Positions 45,380-52,719 of a stretch of 64,000 nucleotides of DNA are shown here, in pieces. The notes beneath the pieces were generated by a model. It was not told the origin of the DNA. It was given only the letters and a program-made list of their open reading frames with translations, and did not search any database. Position 1 is the stretch's first letter; each line of letters begins with the position of its first letter. The position numbers were made by a program, and so were the translations under genes. Source of the stretch: Monoglobus sp964617455 (lineage in GTDB: Bacteria > Bacillota > Clostridia > Monoglobales > Monoglobaceae); assembly GCA_964617455.1 (NCBI GenBank), contig CAZTYF010000001.1:136347-200346 (forward strand). The letters are read 5' to 3'.

Positions 45380-45832
45380 TCATTCCTTCGGAGCCGTTTC
45401 GGGTGCGGGCCGCACCACCAATTTGACTCCCGAAATCCTTATGACCTCCACGGTCCCATCTTTCCCGATGGGCTCTCCGTTTTCGGAAATTGCCGTCCAC
45501 ACGGTGCCGTCAACGGTGACCTGGCCGTCTCCGTTTATGCCCTCAATGGCCTTTGTGACAATTCCCGTTTTGCCTATAAATCTGTCCGCATTGGTCTTTT
45601 GGATTCTTTTGACCCCTATCTTTTTTACAAAGGGTCTTGTGAGACACAAAAGCAGAGCGGACACAATGACGAACACCGCCGCCTGAACGGGAACGGACAA
45701 GCCAAATTGAGCCGCCGCCGCAGCGGCTACGGCTCCCAAAGCAAACCAGACGGTAACAAGAGCCACGGTCGCACATTCCGCAACGGCAAAGACCACTGCG
45801 GCAATTATCCAAAAAATACAAGCGTTTGTCAT
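45380..45832 (-). CDS. NfeD-like membrane protein
   Basis: 150 residues: two to three N-terminal hydrophobic helices (CIFWIIAAVVFAVAEC, TVWFALGAVAAAAAAQF and AAVFVIVSALLLCL), followed by a cytoplasmic OB-fold domain (GKTGIVTKAIEGINGDGQVTVDGTVWTA). NfeD short forms pair with SPFH proteins, as here. It lacks the serine-protease part found in long NfeD proteins. Confidence 0.88.
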   Translation of the reverse strand: MTNACIFWIIAAVVFAVAECATVALVTVWFALGAVAAAAAAQFGLSVPVQAAVFVIVSALLLCLTRPFVKKIGVKRIQKTNADRFIGKTGIVTKAIEGINGDGQVTVDGTVWTAISENGEPIGKDGTVEVIRISGVKLVVRPAPETAPKE

Positions 45833-45909
45833 AACATCACCTTCACCCGCAGGCTCATCAAAGGAACTGACGGGGCTCTTCGGGAGGCGGCCCGGCTTCC
45901 CGCCCGGGC

Positions 45910-46362
45910 TCAGTAGGTTCTCTTATATCCGCCGCTCCGTTTGTTGTCGTTGCTCCGCTTGAGGTCCCGAAACTTTTCGTCGCTGTCTTTTTTGAACTTT
46001 TGCAGCATATCGTCAAAGCTGAGTTCCTCTCCGGGTTTTTCAAATTCAAACTCCTCCGGAGGCCGATTGAACCTTTTGGGCGGCCGCTTTTCCCGCTTTT
46101 CCTTTTTCTCGCGGCGGGCCTGCTTTCTCTCCTCTTCCACACGCTTCATGGAGAGGCTGATTTTCCCGTCTTGGGTGCCGATAACCTTGACTCTGACCTT
46201 CTGTCCTTTTTTCAGATAGTCATTCACATCTTCGACATACGTGGTGGCGATTTCGGAAATATGAATGAGACCCGACTTACCCTCTCCGAGATCGGCAAAT
46301 GCACCAAAGGATGTAATGCCCGTGATTCTCCCGTCGAGTACCGCGCCTTCTTCTATTTGCAT
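45910..46362 (-). CDS. S1 domain RNA-binding protein
   Basis: 150 residues. One S1 domain occupies residues 1-75 (EEGAVLDGRITGITSFGAFADLGEGKSGLIHISEI and KKGQKVRVKVIGTQDGKISLSMKR). The rest is a charged, mostly basic tail. It lies 65 bases after the DivIC-like gene, the usual divIC-yabR pair of Bacillota. It probably binds RNA or ribosomes. Confidence 0.92.
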   Translation of the reverse strand: MQIEEGAVLDGRITGITSFGAFADLGEGKSGLIHISEIATTYVEDVNDYLKKGQKVRVKVIGTQDGKISLSMKRVEEERKQARREKKEKREKRPPKRFNRPPEEFEFEKPGEELSFDDMLQKFKKDSDEKFRDLKRSNDNKRSGGYKRTY

Positions 46363-46427
46363 ATTATGCTTTATTCCCCTTCCGGGAGCTTCCGCTCCCC
46401 GCTATCTTAGATTATTTTTTTCCGAAA

Positions 46428-46793
46428 TCAATTGCCGCCGCTGAGGTCGATATACACCCGCTCGTTGGGCATAACAAGGCCCAACTTCTCCCGAGCCATA
46501 CGTTCCAAATATTCGGGGTCGTTGACGCTTTCAAGCTCTTCGTTTAAGCGGTCCGTCTCCCGAGACGCCGCCTCCACTTGAGCGTTCAAATCCCGAATTT
46601 CGCCGTTCTTGCGGCTCAAATCCACTTGCTGACCTATCACGGTGTATACAAAATAACAGCAGAACACCAAAACAAGCGCGCTGACCAAAAGTCTTTTGAT
46701 ATTGAACCTAATCTTGCCGGTCTTCCCGGCGACTCTCGCACCTTTGCCTTTTCCGTCGGCGGCCTGCCGACGGCCATCGGTTTTTCCGCTCAT
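46428..46793 (-). CDS. Septum formation initiator DivIC/FtsB-like
   Basis: 121 residues. Basic N-terminus, one membrane helix (LLVSALVLVFCCYFVYTVIG), a coiled coil (RKNGEIRDLNAQVEAASRETDRLNEEL) and the family end YLERMAREKLGLVMPNERVYIDL. It works in the divisome with FtsL and DivIB. The start at 46793 has AGGTGG upstream; an in-frame ATG lies 18 bases earlier. It is the second such protein in the window, the other being the FtsL-like gene at 103-867. Confidence 0.9.
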   Translation of the reverse strand: MSGKTDGRRQAADGKGKGARVAGKTGKIRFNIKRLLVSALVLVFCCYFVYTVIGQQVDLSRKNGEIRDLNAQVEAASRETDRLNEELESVNDPEYLERMAREKLGLVMPNERVYIDLSGGN

Positions 46794-46960
46794 ATACGCC
46801 ACCTGCCGCATAAAATTATGAATACCGTATGCAATCTATGCATACTTATCACATTGTATGTTATATTATATAATAAGTCAAAAATTTTGTCAATCAAAAT
46901 CGGCAAATTTTTTATCCCGTTCCGAGGATATTTTATGAAAAATAAGGGCCCGGACATATG

Positions 46961-46990
46961 AAAAACCCCCGGGGAGATTCCGAGGGGGTG
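46961..46990 (-). terminator. Terminator of the coaD operon
   Basis: On the minus strand ACCCCC and GGGGGT arms are followed by TTTTTC. It closes the rsmD-coaD-helical-protein unit. Confidence 0.7.
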
Positions 46991-47016
46991 TGGTCTTGTT
47001 TTTATTTGAGCGGATC

Positions 47017-47541
47017 CTATTCTGCGGGGGCGGGATTTTCCGAGGGAGCCGGGGCGTCCGGAGCCTGCTGTATGCTGCCGTTGCTCCGCATTTCGCTTCT
47101 GTTGCTCCGCACGATGTTCACGCACTGCTCCAAATCTTTCATGGAAGACATAACGACTTTTTCCACCGTCTCAAGGAGACTGTCCGCATAGTTATAGGAC
47201 GAATCCGAAATCTGGCGGGCATCGCTGCGGGCCTTTTCGATAATTTGGTTGCCCTGGACAATGGCCTTTTTGGTGATTTCGTTCTCATTGACCATGGCGA
47301 TTATTTTGTCCTCGGCGCTTTTGATAAGGTTGTCGGATTCGGCCTGAGCCTCCTGGAGAATTCTCTGGCGCTCCTCTTTTATCCACTTGGCCTGTTTGAG
47401 GTCTTCGGGAAGCTTGAGCTTTATTTCCTGAAGCACATCCAGCAACTCGTCCTTGTCAAGTATGCAGCGTCCCGAAAAAGGCACCGACGCCCCTTTATCT
47501 ATAATATCCTCTAACTCATCCAACAGTTCCAATGCATCCAT
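47017..47541 (-). CDS. Coiled-coil protein next to coaD (ATP synthase subunit b/DivIVA-like helices)
   Basis: 174 residues, mostly one long helix: LPEDLKQAKWIKEERQRILQEAQAESDNLIKSAEDKIIAMV resembles the stalk of ATP synthase b or a DivIVA-type coil. An Ala/Pro-rich disordered tail ends it (QQAPDAPAPSENPAPAE). Similar genes lie next to coaD in many Clostridia, where they are often labelled ATPase; no nucleotide-binding motif is present, so that name is not supported. Confidence 0.75.
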   Translation of the reverse strand: MDALELLDELEDIIDKGASVPFSGRCILDKDELLDVLQEIKLKLPEDLKQAKWIKEERQRILQEAQAESDNLIKSAEDKIIAMVNENEITKKAIVQGNQIIEKARSDARQISDSSYNYADSLLETVEKVVMSSMKDLEQCVNIVRSNRSEMRSNGSIQQAPDAPAPSENPAPAE

Positions 47542-47577
47542 TGCAAAAATACCTCCTTCTAAGAATACGGAGCCGAA

Positions 47578-48075
47578 TCATACCTCCGAATTATTTTCAA
47601 AACGGCTCTTGATGACGGGAATCAAATCGCCCGGGACGAGTCCGTCAAGACATCCGCCGTACTTTGCGATTTCTTTGACGATACTGGAGCTCAGAAACAT
47701 ATAGTCCTGGCTGGTGTGCAAAAAAAGGGTCTCCAGCTCCGGGTTCAGCGTACGGTTGGTCAGTGCCATCTGGAATTCATATTCGAAATCGGACACCGCT
47801 CTGATTCCCTTGATAATTATACTCGAGTTAATACTTTTCATAAAGTCTGCCAACAATCCGGAAAAGGACAGAACCTCCACATTGTCCATATCCTTCGTTA
47901 CGGTTTTGAGCATTTCCACCCGTTCCTCAACCGAAAAAGACGGCCTCTTGGTGCTGTTTGTGAGAACCGCCACAACCAACGAGTCAAACAGGCGGGATGC
48001 CCTTTTGATAACATCCAAATGCCCGTTTGTGCAGGGGTCAAAACTGCCCGGATATACGGCGGTTTTTGTTTTCAT
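47578..48075 (-). CDS. coaD: Phosphopantetheine adenylyltransferase
   Basis: 165 residues, standard length. It makes dephospho-CoA from ATP and 4'-phosphopantetheine. AVYPGSFDPCTNGHLDVIKRA holds the T/HxGH nucleotidyltransferase signature, and YMFLSSSIVKEIAKYGG the second ATP-binding motif. It follows rsmD by four bases. Confidence 0.98.
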   Translation of the reverse strand: MKTKTAVYPGSFDPCTNGHLDVIKRASRLFDSLVVAVLTNSTKRPSFSVEERVEMLKTVTKDMDNVEVLSFSGLLADFMKSINSSIIIKGIRAVSDFEYEFQMALTNRTLNPELETLFLHTSQDYMFLSSSIVKEIAKYGGCLDGLVPGDLIPVIKSRFENNSEV

Positions 48076-48079
48076 ATCC

Positions 48080-48667
48080 TCACCTCCGGAAAACCGTGAT
48101 AAGGGTTTTGCCGTATCTTGCTTCCTTCATCGGAGTATAGCCGCACCCCGACAGGTCCTCTCCACCCGCCTCCGTCTCGGCCACAATCACGCCCTCTTCG
48201 CTCAAAAGGTCAAGGCGCTCTATTTGCCTCAAGGCCTTCAGCCCATAGCCTTGGTTATAGGGCGGGTCCAAGAATATAATGTCAAAGGACCGCATCTTGC
48301 GGAAATCCGCTCCTCCCGCCGTCGGGACGGGGAATATGCCTTCCGAGATGCGCTCCGCCGACTCATAGGCGTCGCCCCTCAGGACAACGGCCTTCGGCAT
48401 CAGTCCGGAGCCTGTCAGGTTGGCTTTGATGACTTTGACGGCTTCGGGATTTTTGTCAATAAACAGGGCGCCTTCCGCACCTCTGCTCAGGGCCTCAATC
48501 CCCATGGCGCCGCTGCCCGCAAACATATCAAGGACAAATCCGCAGGGCAGACGGGTCTGAATTATATTGAAGACCGCCTCTTTCACCCGGTCCGTGGTGG
48601 GACGGGTGTCAAACCCCTCGGGTGCCCTCAATTTGCACCCCCGCCTCTCGCCGGATATTATTCGCAA
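48080..48667 (-). CDS. rsmD: 16S rRNA (guanine(966)-N2)-methyltransferase RsmD
   Basis: 195 residues. The start MRIISGERRGCKLRAPEGFDTRPTTDRVKEAVFNII, the SAM motif VLDMFAGSGAMGIEALSRGA and the catalytic IIFLDPPYNQG are typical. It methylates G966 of 16S rRNA. First gene of the rsmD-coaD-coiled-coil unit. Confidence 0.97.
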   Translation of the reverse strand: MRIISGERRGCKLRAPEGFDTRPTTDRVKEAVFNIIQTRLPCGFVLDMFAGSGAMGIEALSRGAEGALFIDKNPEAVKVIKANLTGSGLMPKAVVLRGDAYESAERISEGIFPVPTAGGADFRKMRSFDIIFLDPPYNQGYGLKALRQIERLDLLSEEGVIVAETEAGGEDLSGCGYTPMKEARYGKTLITVFRR

Positions 48668-48719
48668 AGCAAGCCTCCCGATGAATGAATTTTTACAAAA
48701 TAAATAAACTCACATTATA

Positions 48720-48748
48720 TTTATATATCAAAACGATAAGTTTGTCAA
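48720..48748 (-). promoter_or_regulatory. Promoter of the rsmD-coaD operon
   Basis: TTGACA (48748-48743), 17-base spacer, TATAAA (48725-48720) on the minus strand, 52 bases before rsmD. Confidence 0.7.
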
Positions 48749-48839
48749 GGGTTTTAAAAAAATTTAGTGTTTAAATTGCAAAAATGCCCCATATCCTTCG
48801 GGACATAAATATACCCCGCGATTGCCGTATAATAGCTGT

Positions 48840-48972
48840 AGTAAAAACCTGGAAACCAGGTGGGATTTTCTCAAAAACATTACAAGTCCACTGGACGCCC
48901 GATAAGGGTGTGAGGCATGTGCGCCGCTTTCGAAGATTAAAATCCCTTATATACTTTGTTGGTTTTACATTA
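48840..48972 (+). ncRNA. ssrS: 6S-like RNA
   Basis: A TATAAT lies at 48828-48833. The following RNA closes on itself: GTAAAAACC (48841-48849) with GGTTTTAC (48961-48968), and GGGATTTT (48862-48869) with AAAATCCC (48939-48946). A CCTGG/CCAGG hairpin sits on the 5' side of the open region. Segments AAGTCCACTGGACGCCC and GTGAGGCATG..GAAGATTAAAATC closely resemble conserved 6S blocks (AGUCC-CUGAGCC and GUGAGCAUG..GAAGCCUUAAAAC). 6S RNA binds RNA polymerase holoenzyme in stationary phase. The ends are estimated and it is shorter than most 6S RNAs. Confidence 0.6.
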
Positions 48973-49170
48973 ATGCCATAATTACGCACAACGCAGGGAA
49001 TATTTGTATTGTTATGATTATAGCACATATTTTCAAAAAATACAATACCCATATCGGCTTTTTTTGTAACATTTTCCGCGGTTTTATGTTACAAACATTT
49101 CCGTTATGTTACAGGTTTTTTCGAGGTTTTTACAGAGATTTAACAATTTCTTTGTGGGGAATTTTTTTCA

Positions 49171-49198
49171 TTGAAAATCTGTTTTATTTAAGTATAAT
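49171..49198 (+). promoter_or_regulatory. Promoter of mecA
   Basis: TTGAAA (49171-49176), 16-base spacer, TATAAT (49193-49198), about 70 bases before the start. Confidence 0.6.
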
Positions 49199-49269
49199 GA
49201 AAAATGTGAAGGTGAATTTTTTTCTGTACTGTTTTTGATGTGGATTTCCGAAAAGCGGGAGATAGGAAA

Positions 49270-49896
49270 ATGAAAATCGAAAGGATTAACGAGAATAAAA
49301 TCAAAGTTCTGATTGACACCGACGAGGCCCGAGAATGGAACATAAACGCAAGCAATATGGGCTCCGATTCCCCGGAGGTGCGGGAGATGTTCAGAACGGC
49401 CATACGGCTGGCTCGGGAGGAGGTGCGGTTCAGCATCGACGGCGCCAAGCTCTTTGTGGAGGCCATACCGGAGCACAGGGACGGGTTTGGAATGCTCATC
49501 ACCAAGGTTTTCACCGATGAGGATCTGAGCGCCGCCGTGGCCAATTGCGCCTATAAAGGCAAAATCAAAAAGCGGTGTCTCTGCCCCGAGGAGGAAGAGG
49601 GCAAAATCAAGAGCCGCCGCATATTCAGATTCGACGATTTTGACGATGTCTGCCGCTCCGCCGAGGCCATACGGGCGGACTTCTCCGGAGACAGCACCCT
49701 CTATAAGTGCGACGGCTGCTACTATATGCTCCTCGCTCCGGAGGATATACGGATTATGCTGAAAGTGGAGAGAATCATGCTGGAATTCTCGGAAAAGCAG
49801 GCGGGCACCTTGGTGTCCTACGGCCGCCTGAATGAGTTGGGCGAAGTGATGATAAAAAACGATGCGGTGAAAGTTTTGGCCGAATATTTCGGCTGA
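49270..49896 (+). CDS. mecA: Adaptor protein MecA
   Basis: 208 residues; ATG at 49270 after GGAGATAGGA. The N-terminal MKIERINENKIKVLIDTDEAREWNI region recognises substrates such as ComK or Spo0A in Bacillus. The C-terminal domain (ADFSGDSTLYKCDGCYYMLL, then LVSYGRLNELGEVMIKNDAVKVLAEYF) binds and activates ClpC for degradation. It is single-gene, ending at a terminator. Confidence 0.88.
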   Translation: MKIERINENKIKVLIDTDEAREWNINASNMGSDSPEVREMFRTAIRLAREEVRFSIDGAKLFVEAIPEHRDGFGMLITKVFTDEDLSAAVANCAYKGKIKKRCLCPEEEEGKIKSRRIFRFDDFDDVCRSAEAIRADFSGDSTLYKCDGCYYMLLAPEDIRIMLKVERIMLEFSEKQAGTLVSYGRLNELGEVMIKNDAVKVLAEYFG

Positions 49897-49903
49897 GGCT
49901 TTC

Positions 49904-49928
49904 GGGCGGGGCTTTCCCCGCCGTTTTA
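49904..49928 (+). terminator. Terminator between mecA and the glutamine synthetase gene
   Basis: Perfect 7-bp GC stem GGCGGGG/CCCCGCC with a 4-base loop and GTTTT. Because the glutamine synthetase gene begins 30 bases later without its own visible promoter, this may act as an attenuator for readthrough. Confidence 0.7.
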
Positions 49929-49958
49929 AATAAAAACCCTCAAGAAAGGAAAGTTTGT

Positions 49959-51221
49959 ATGCTTTTTTCTTTGGATGACATAATGGAATATATTGAGGAC
50001 AACGACATCAAATTCATACGGTTGGTGTTTTTTGACATTTTCGGGAATATGAAGAACATTTCCGTCTTTGCATCCGAGCTGCCCCGGGCCTTGGAGCACG
50101 GGGTGAATTTTGACGCTTCGGAAATCAACGGGTTTATGAATGTGGGAGAGAGCGACCTTATGCTCCGCCCCGACCCCAGCACCGCCGAGATTTTGCCTTG
50201 GCGGCCCCAGCATGCGGGAGTTCTCAGAATGTTTTGCGACATTTGCTATCCGGACGGCAAGATGTTCGAGGGGGATTCCCGAAACATACTGAAAAAATCC
50301 ACCGACGACTTGGGCGAAAACGGTATGTATTGCGAAATCGGCACCGAGTGCAAATTCTATCTGTTCAATTTGGATGACCGGGGAGAAATGACCAACATCC
50401 CCCACGACAACGGAACCTACTATGATGTGGCCCCCGCCGACAGAGGGGAGAATATTCGTCGGGAAATTTGCCTCACCCTTGAGGAAATGGGAATTCGGCC
50501 CCGCAGCTCCAAACATGCGGGAGGTCCGGGCCAGCACCAGATCATATACAATCACGGCGCCCCCGTGGAGGCTGCCGACCATGTGATGACATTCAAGAAT
50601 TTGGTGGCAACCATAGCCGATATGAACGGCCTGTATGCCTCCTTTATGCCCCGCCCCATTCCTGACAAAAGCGGAAACGGAATGCATGTGCATCTGTCCC
50701 TCTATGAGAACGAAACGGGGAAGAGCCTGATTGACATGAATTGCGAAACGGGCCGCCGATTCATTGCGGGAATTTTGGCCCACATAAACGAGATGAGCTT
50801 ATTCCTGTGCCCCACCGTCAACTCCTACAGCAGGCTGGGCCAATTTGAGGCCCCCAAGTTTGTGACTTGGTCCCACCAAAACCGCCAGCAGCTTATGCGC
50901 ATACCCAAAAACGTGGCGGGGGAGAGCCGTTTGGAGCTCAGGTCACCGGACGGATGCTCCAACCCCTATTTGGTGATTGCCCTTATGATATATGCGGGCA
51001 TAGACGGAATAAAAAACGGAATGCAGCTTCCCAAACCCATCGATGTGACCTACAAAGAGGGTATAGAGGGCCTCGTGCGCCTGCCTCGGAATTTGGAAGA
51101 GGCGGTTAACTTTGCGGAGAGCAGCGAATTCGTAAAGCGGGTGCTGCCCCACAATATCGTAGAGACCTATGTGGCGGAAAAACGTCGGGAATACAGGGAC
51201 TTTTTGAATTTTCAGAAATAG
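49959..51221 (+). CDS. Divergent type I glutamine synthetase homologue lacking the n1 metal ligands
   Basis: 420 residues with the full GSI fold: beta-grasp start (RLVFFDIFGNMKNISV), catalytic barrel with NSYSRLGQFEAP and WSHQNRQQLMRIP, and RLELRSPDGCSNPYLV. Ordinary enzymes make glutamine from glutamate, ammonia and ATP. Compared with Bacillus and Salmonella GlnA, all three n1-metal glutamates are changed: GPEPEF reads GTECKF (K132), and HHEVAPGQHE reads KHAGGPGQHQ (A187, Q194). The n2 ligands (E130, H243, E326) remain. It may act on another substrate or as a sensor. An ANTAR regulator follows 34 bases after. It was named from fold; classical activity is doubtful. Confidence 0.8.
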   Translation: MLFSLDDIMEYIEDNDIKFIRLVFFDIFGNMKNISVFASELPRALEHGVNFDASEINGFMNVGESDLMLRPDPSTAEILPWRPQHAGVLRMFCDICYPDGKMFEGDSRNILKKSTDDLGENGMYCEIGTECKFYLFNLDDRGEMTNIPHDNGTYYDVAPADRGENIRREICLTLEEMGIRPRSSKHAGGPGQHQIIYNHGAPVEAADHVMTFKNLVATIADMNGLYASFMPRPIPDKSGNGMHVHLSLYENETGKSLIDMNCETGRRFIAGILAHINEMSLFLCPTVNSYSRLGQFEAPKFVTWSHQNRQQLMRIPKNVAGESRLELRSPDGCSNPYLVIALMIYAGIDGIKNGMQLPKPIDVTYKEGIEGLVRLPRNLEEAVNFAESSEFVKRVLPHNIVETYVAEKRREYRDFLNFQK

Positions 51222-51255
51222 GAGCCCGGGCAGCCGAGAAAGAATGTGATGATAA

Positions 51256-51828
51256 TTGAATGACAGGATTTTGATTGTGTCCGCCTCGGGAAAAAGTGCG
51301 GACGCCCTCGCCCATATTCTCAGGCGGTATGCCATGGGCAATATAGATTTTGCCGTCAGCGGTGTGGAAACAAGGCGGGCGGTGCTGCGGGTGGCCTATG
51401 CCCTCATCATCATAAACGCCCCCCTCAAAGACGAGCAGGGAAACAACTTGGCCACCGATTTGATACGGGGGACCCGCTCCTCGGTGATATTGATAGCCAA
51501 GAACGATGTGGCGGAGGTCCTGGCCTCCAAAGTGGAGGGAGAGGGAGTCTTTGTGATTCCCAAACCCTTAAGGCAAAGCAGCTTTTTGAGTGCGGTGCGG
51601 CTCTCCCTGGCAGCTTCCTCCCGAATCGCCGAAATCGACAAAAAACTGGCCAAGCAGGAAAAAAAGTATGAGGAGCTCCAAATCATATCCAGAGCCAAAT
51701 GCCTCCTGATAGAAAAGCAGGGGATGAGCGAAAAAGAGGCCCACAGATTCATAGAAAAACAGGCCATGGACAAAAGAGAAAGCCGAGCAACCATAGCAAC
51801 GGGAATATTAAAGCGATATATTAAATGA
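51256..51828 (+). CDS. ANTAR-domain antiterminator with pseudo-receiver domain
   Basis: 190 residues from a TTG start (no better start in frame). Residues 1-120 have a response-regulator fold but no phosphorylation site: the acidic pair is absent (LIVSASG) and the acceptor aspartate is N54 (ALIIINAPL). The switch lysine remains in VIPKPL. A coiled coil leads to the ANTAR domain (SRAKCLLIEKQGMSEKEAHRFIEKQAMDKRESRATIATGIL), which binds paired RNA hairpins to prevent termination. Its position after glutamine synthetase suggests nitrogen control, perhaps of the glutamate synthase leader at 58665-58821. Confidence 0.85.
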   Translation: MNDRILIVSASGKSADALAHILRRYAMGNIDFAVSGVETRRAVLRVAYALIIINAPLKDEQGNNLATDLIRGTRSSVILIAKNDVAEVLASKVEGEGVFVIPKPLRQSSFLSAVRLSLAASSRIAEIDKKLAKQEKKYEELQIISRAKCLLIEKQGMSEKEAHRFIEKQAMDKRESRATIATGILKRYIK

Positions 51829-51853
51829 TTTGCATTTAATATATCGCTTTTTT
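51810..51853 (+). terminator. Terminator of the glutamine synthetase-ANTAR unit
   Basis: Perfect 17-bp stem (AAAGCGATATATTAAAT with its complement at 51834-51850) that begins inside the last codons of the ANTAR gene, followed by TTTTTT. Confidence 0.9.
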
Positions 51854-51892
51854 GACAAATCGAATAACATTTCCCCGGCGGGGGCGGCGGTA

Positions 51893-51921
51893 TTGACATT
51901 CGGGAAGGTTTGAGGTAAAAT
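51893..51921 (+). promoter_or_regulatory. Promoter of the cyclophilin lipoprotein gene
   Basis: TTGACA, 17-base spacer (TTCGGGAAGGTTTGAGG), TAAAAT. Confidence 0.65.
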
Positions 51922-51967
51922 ATAGGCGAAAGATAATCAGCTATTCATTTATTTTGGGAGGCAATGT

Positions 51968-52615
51968 ATGAAACACAAGAAAATCTTAAAACTCATTTCC
52001 GCGGCTTGCGCACTTGCCCTGGCCATACCGTTTTTCTCGGCCTGCGGCTCATCGGATTCCGGATCGAAGAATTCCTCGGATACCGCCAAGGGAGAGGCCT
52101 TTGAATTTGACGGCACCGTTCCGGAGGACGGACCCGCCGTTCGGTTCACCATGAGCGACGGGGGCACGTTCACCGTTGTGTGCGCTCCGGAATATGCGCC
52201 CGAAACGGTGGAGAATTTTTTGAGTTTGGTCAAAAGCGGATTCTATGACGGCCTGACCTTCCATCGGGTTTTGGACGCCTTTGTGGCCCAAGGCGGCGAC
52301 CCCAAGGGAGACGGCACCGGCGGCAGCAGCAAAACCATCAAAGGGGAATTCTATGAAAACGGCTTTGAGCAAAACACGCTCCCCCATTTGAGAGGCAGTG
52401 TGGCCATGGCCCGCTCCAATGCTCCCGACTCGGCCTCAAGCCAATTCTATATCTGCTATGACGACCTGCCCCATTTGGACGGAAAGTATGCGGTCTTTGG
52501 CAAGGTGACGGAGGGTATGGACGTGGTTGACGGCTTTTTGAACGTGGCCCGGGATTCCCAGGGAATGCCCCAAACGCCCATAGTAATCCAAAAGGCCGAA
52601 GTGATTTCCGAATAG
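51968..52615 (+). CDS. Cyclophilin-type peptidyl-prolyl isomerase lipoprotein
   Basis: 215 residues. The lipobox FFSAC (Cys at about 26) anchors it outside the membrane. After a Ser/Gly-rich linker the cyclophilin domain has YAPETVENFLSLVKSGFYDGLTFHRVLDAFVAQGGDPKGDGTGG and SSQFYICYDDLPHLDGKYAVFGKV, containing the active-site arginine (FHRV) and QGGD. It helps fold exported proteins. It is transcribed alone, between the ANTAR gene and phage island 2. Confidence 0.93.
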   Translation: MKHKKILKLISAACALALAIPFFSACGSSDSGSKNSSDTAKGEAFEFDGTVPEDGPAVRFTMSDGGTFTVVCAPEYAPETVENFLSLVKSGFYDGLTFHRVLDAFVAQGGDPKGDGTGGSSKTIKGEFYENGFEQNTLPHLRGSVAMARSNAPDSASSQFYICYDDLPHLDGKYAVFGKVTEGMDVVDGFLNVARDSQGMPQTPIVIQKAEVISE

Positions 52616-52640
52616 AAAAATTCTAAAAAATCAAGACTTT

Positions 52641-52675
52641 GCCCCCGCCCGACTTGATCGGGCGGGGGCATTTTG
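52641..52675 (+). terminator. Terminator of the cyclophilin gene
   Basis: Perfect 12-bp stem GCCCCCGCCCGA/TCGGGCGGGGGC, loop CTTGA, then ATTTT. Confidence 0.9.
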
Positions 52676-52719
52676 CCGTCAAAAAGTTCGGCAATCGGAT
52701 TCAGACTCGGGACTCTGCC

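Noticed and set aside
48771..49052. A 93-codon frame on the minus strand over the 6S-like RNA
   Set aside because: It crosses conserved RNA stems, has no ribosome site and resembles no protein.
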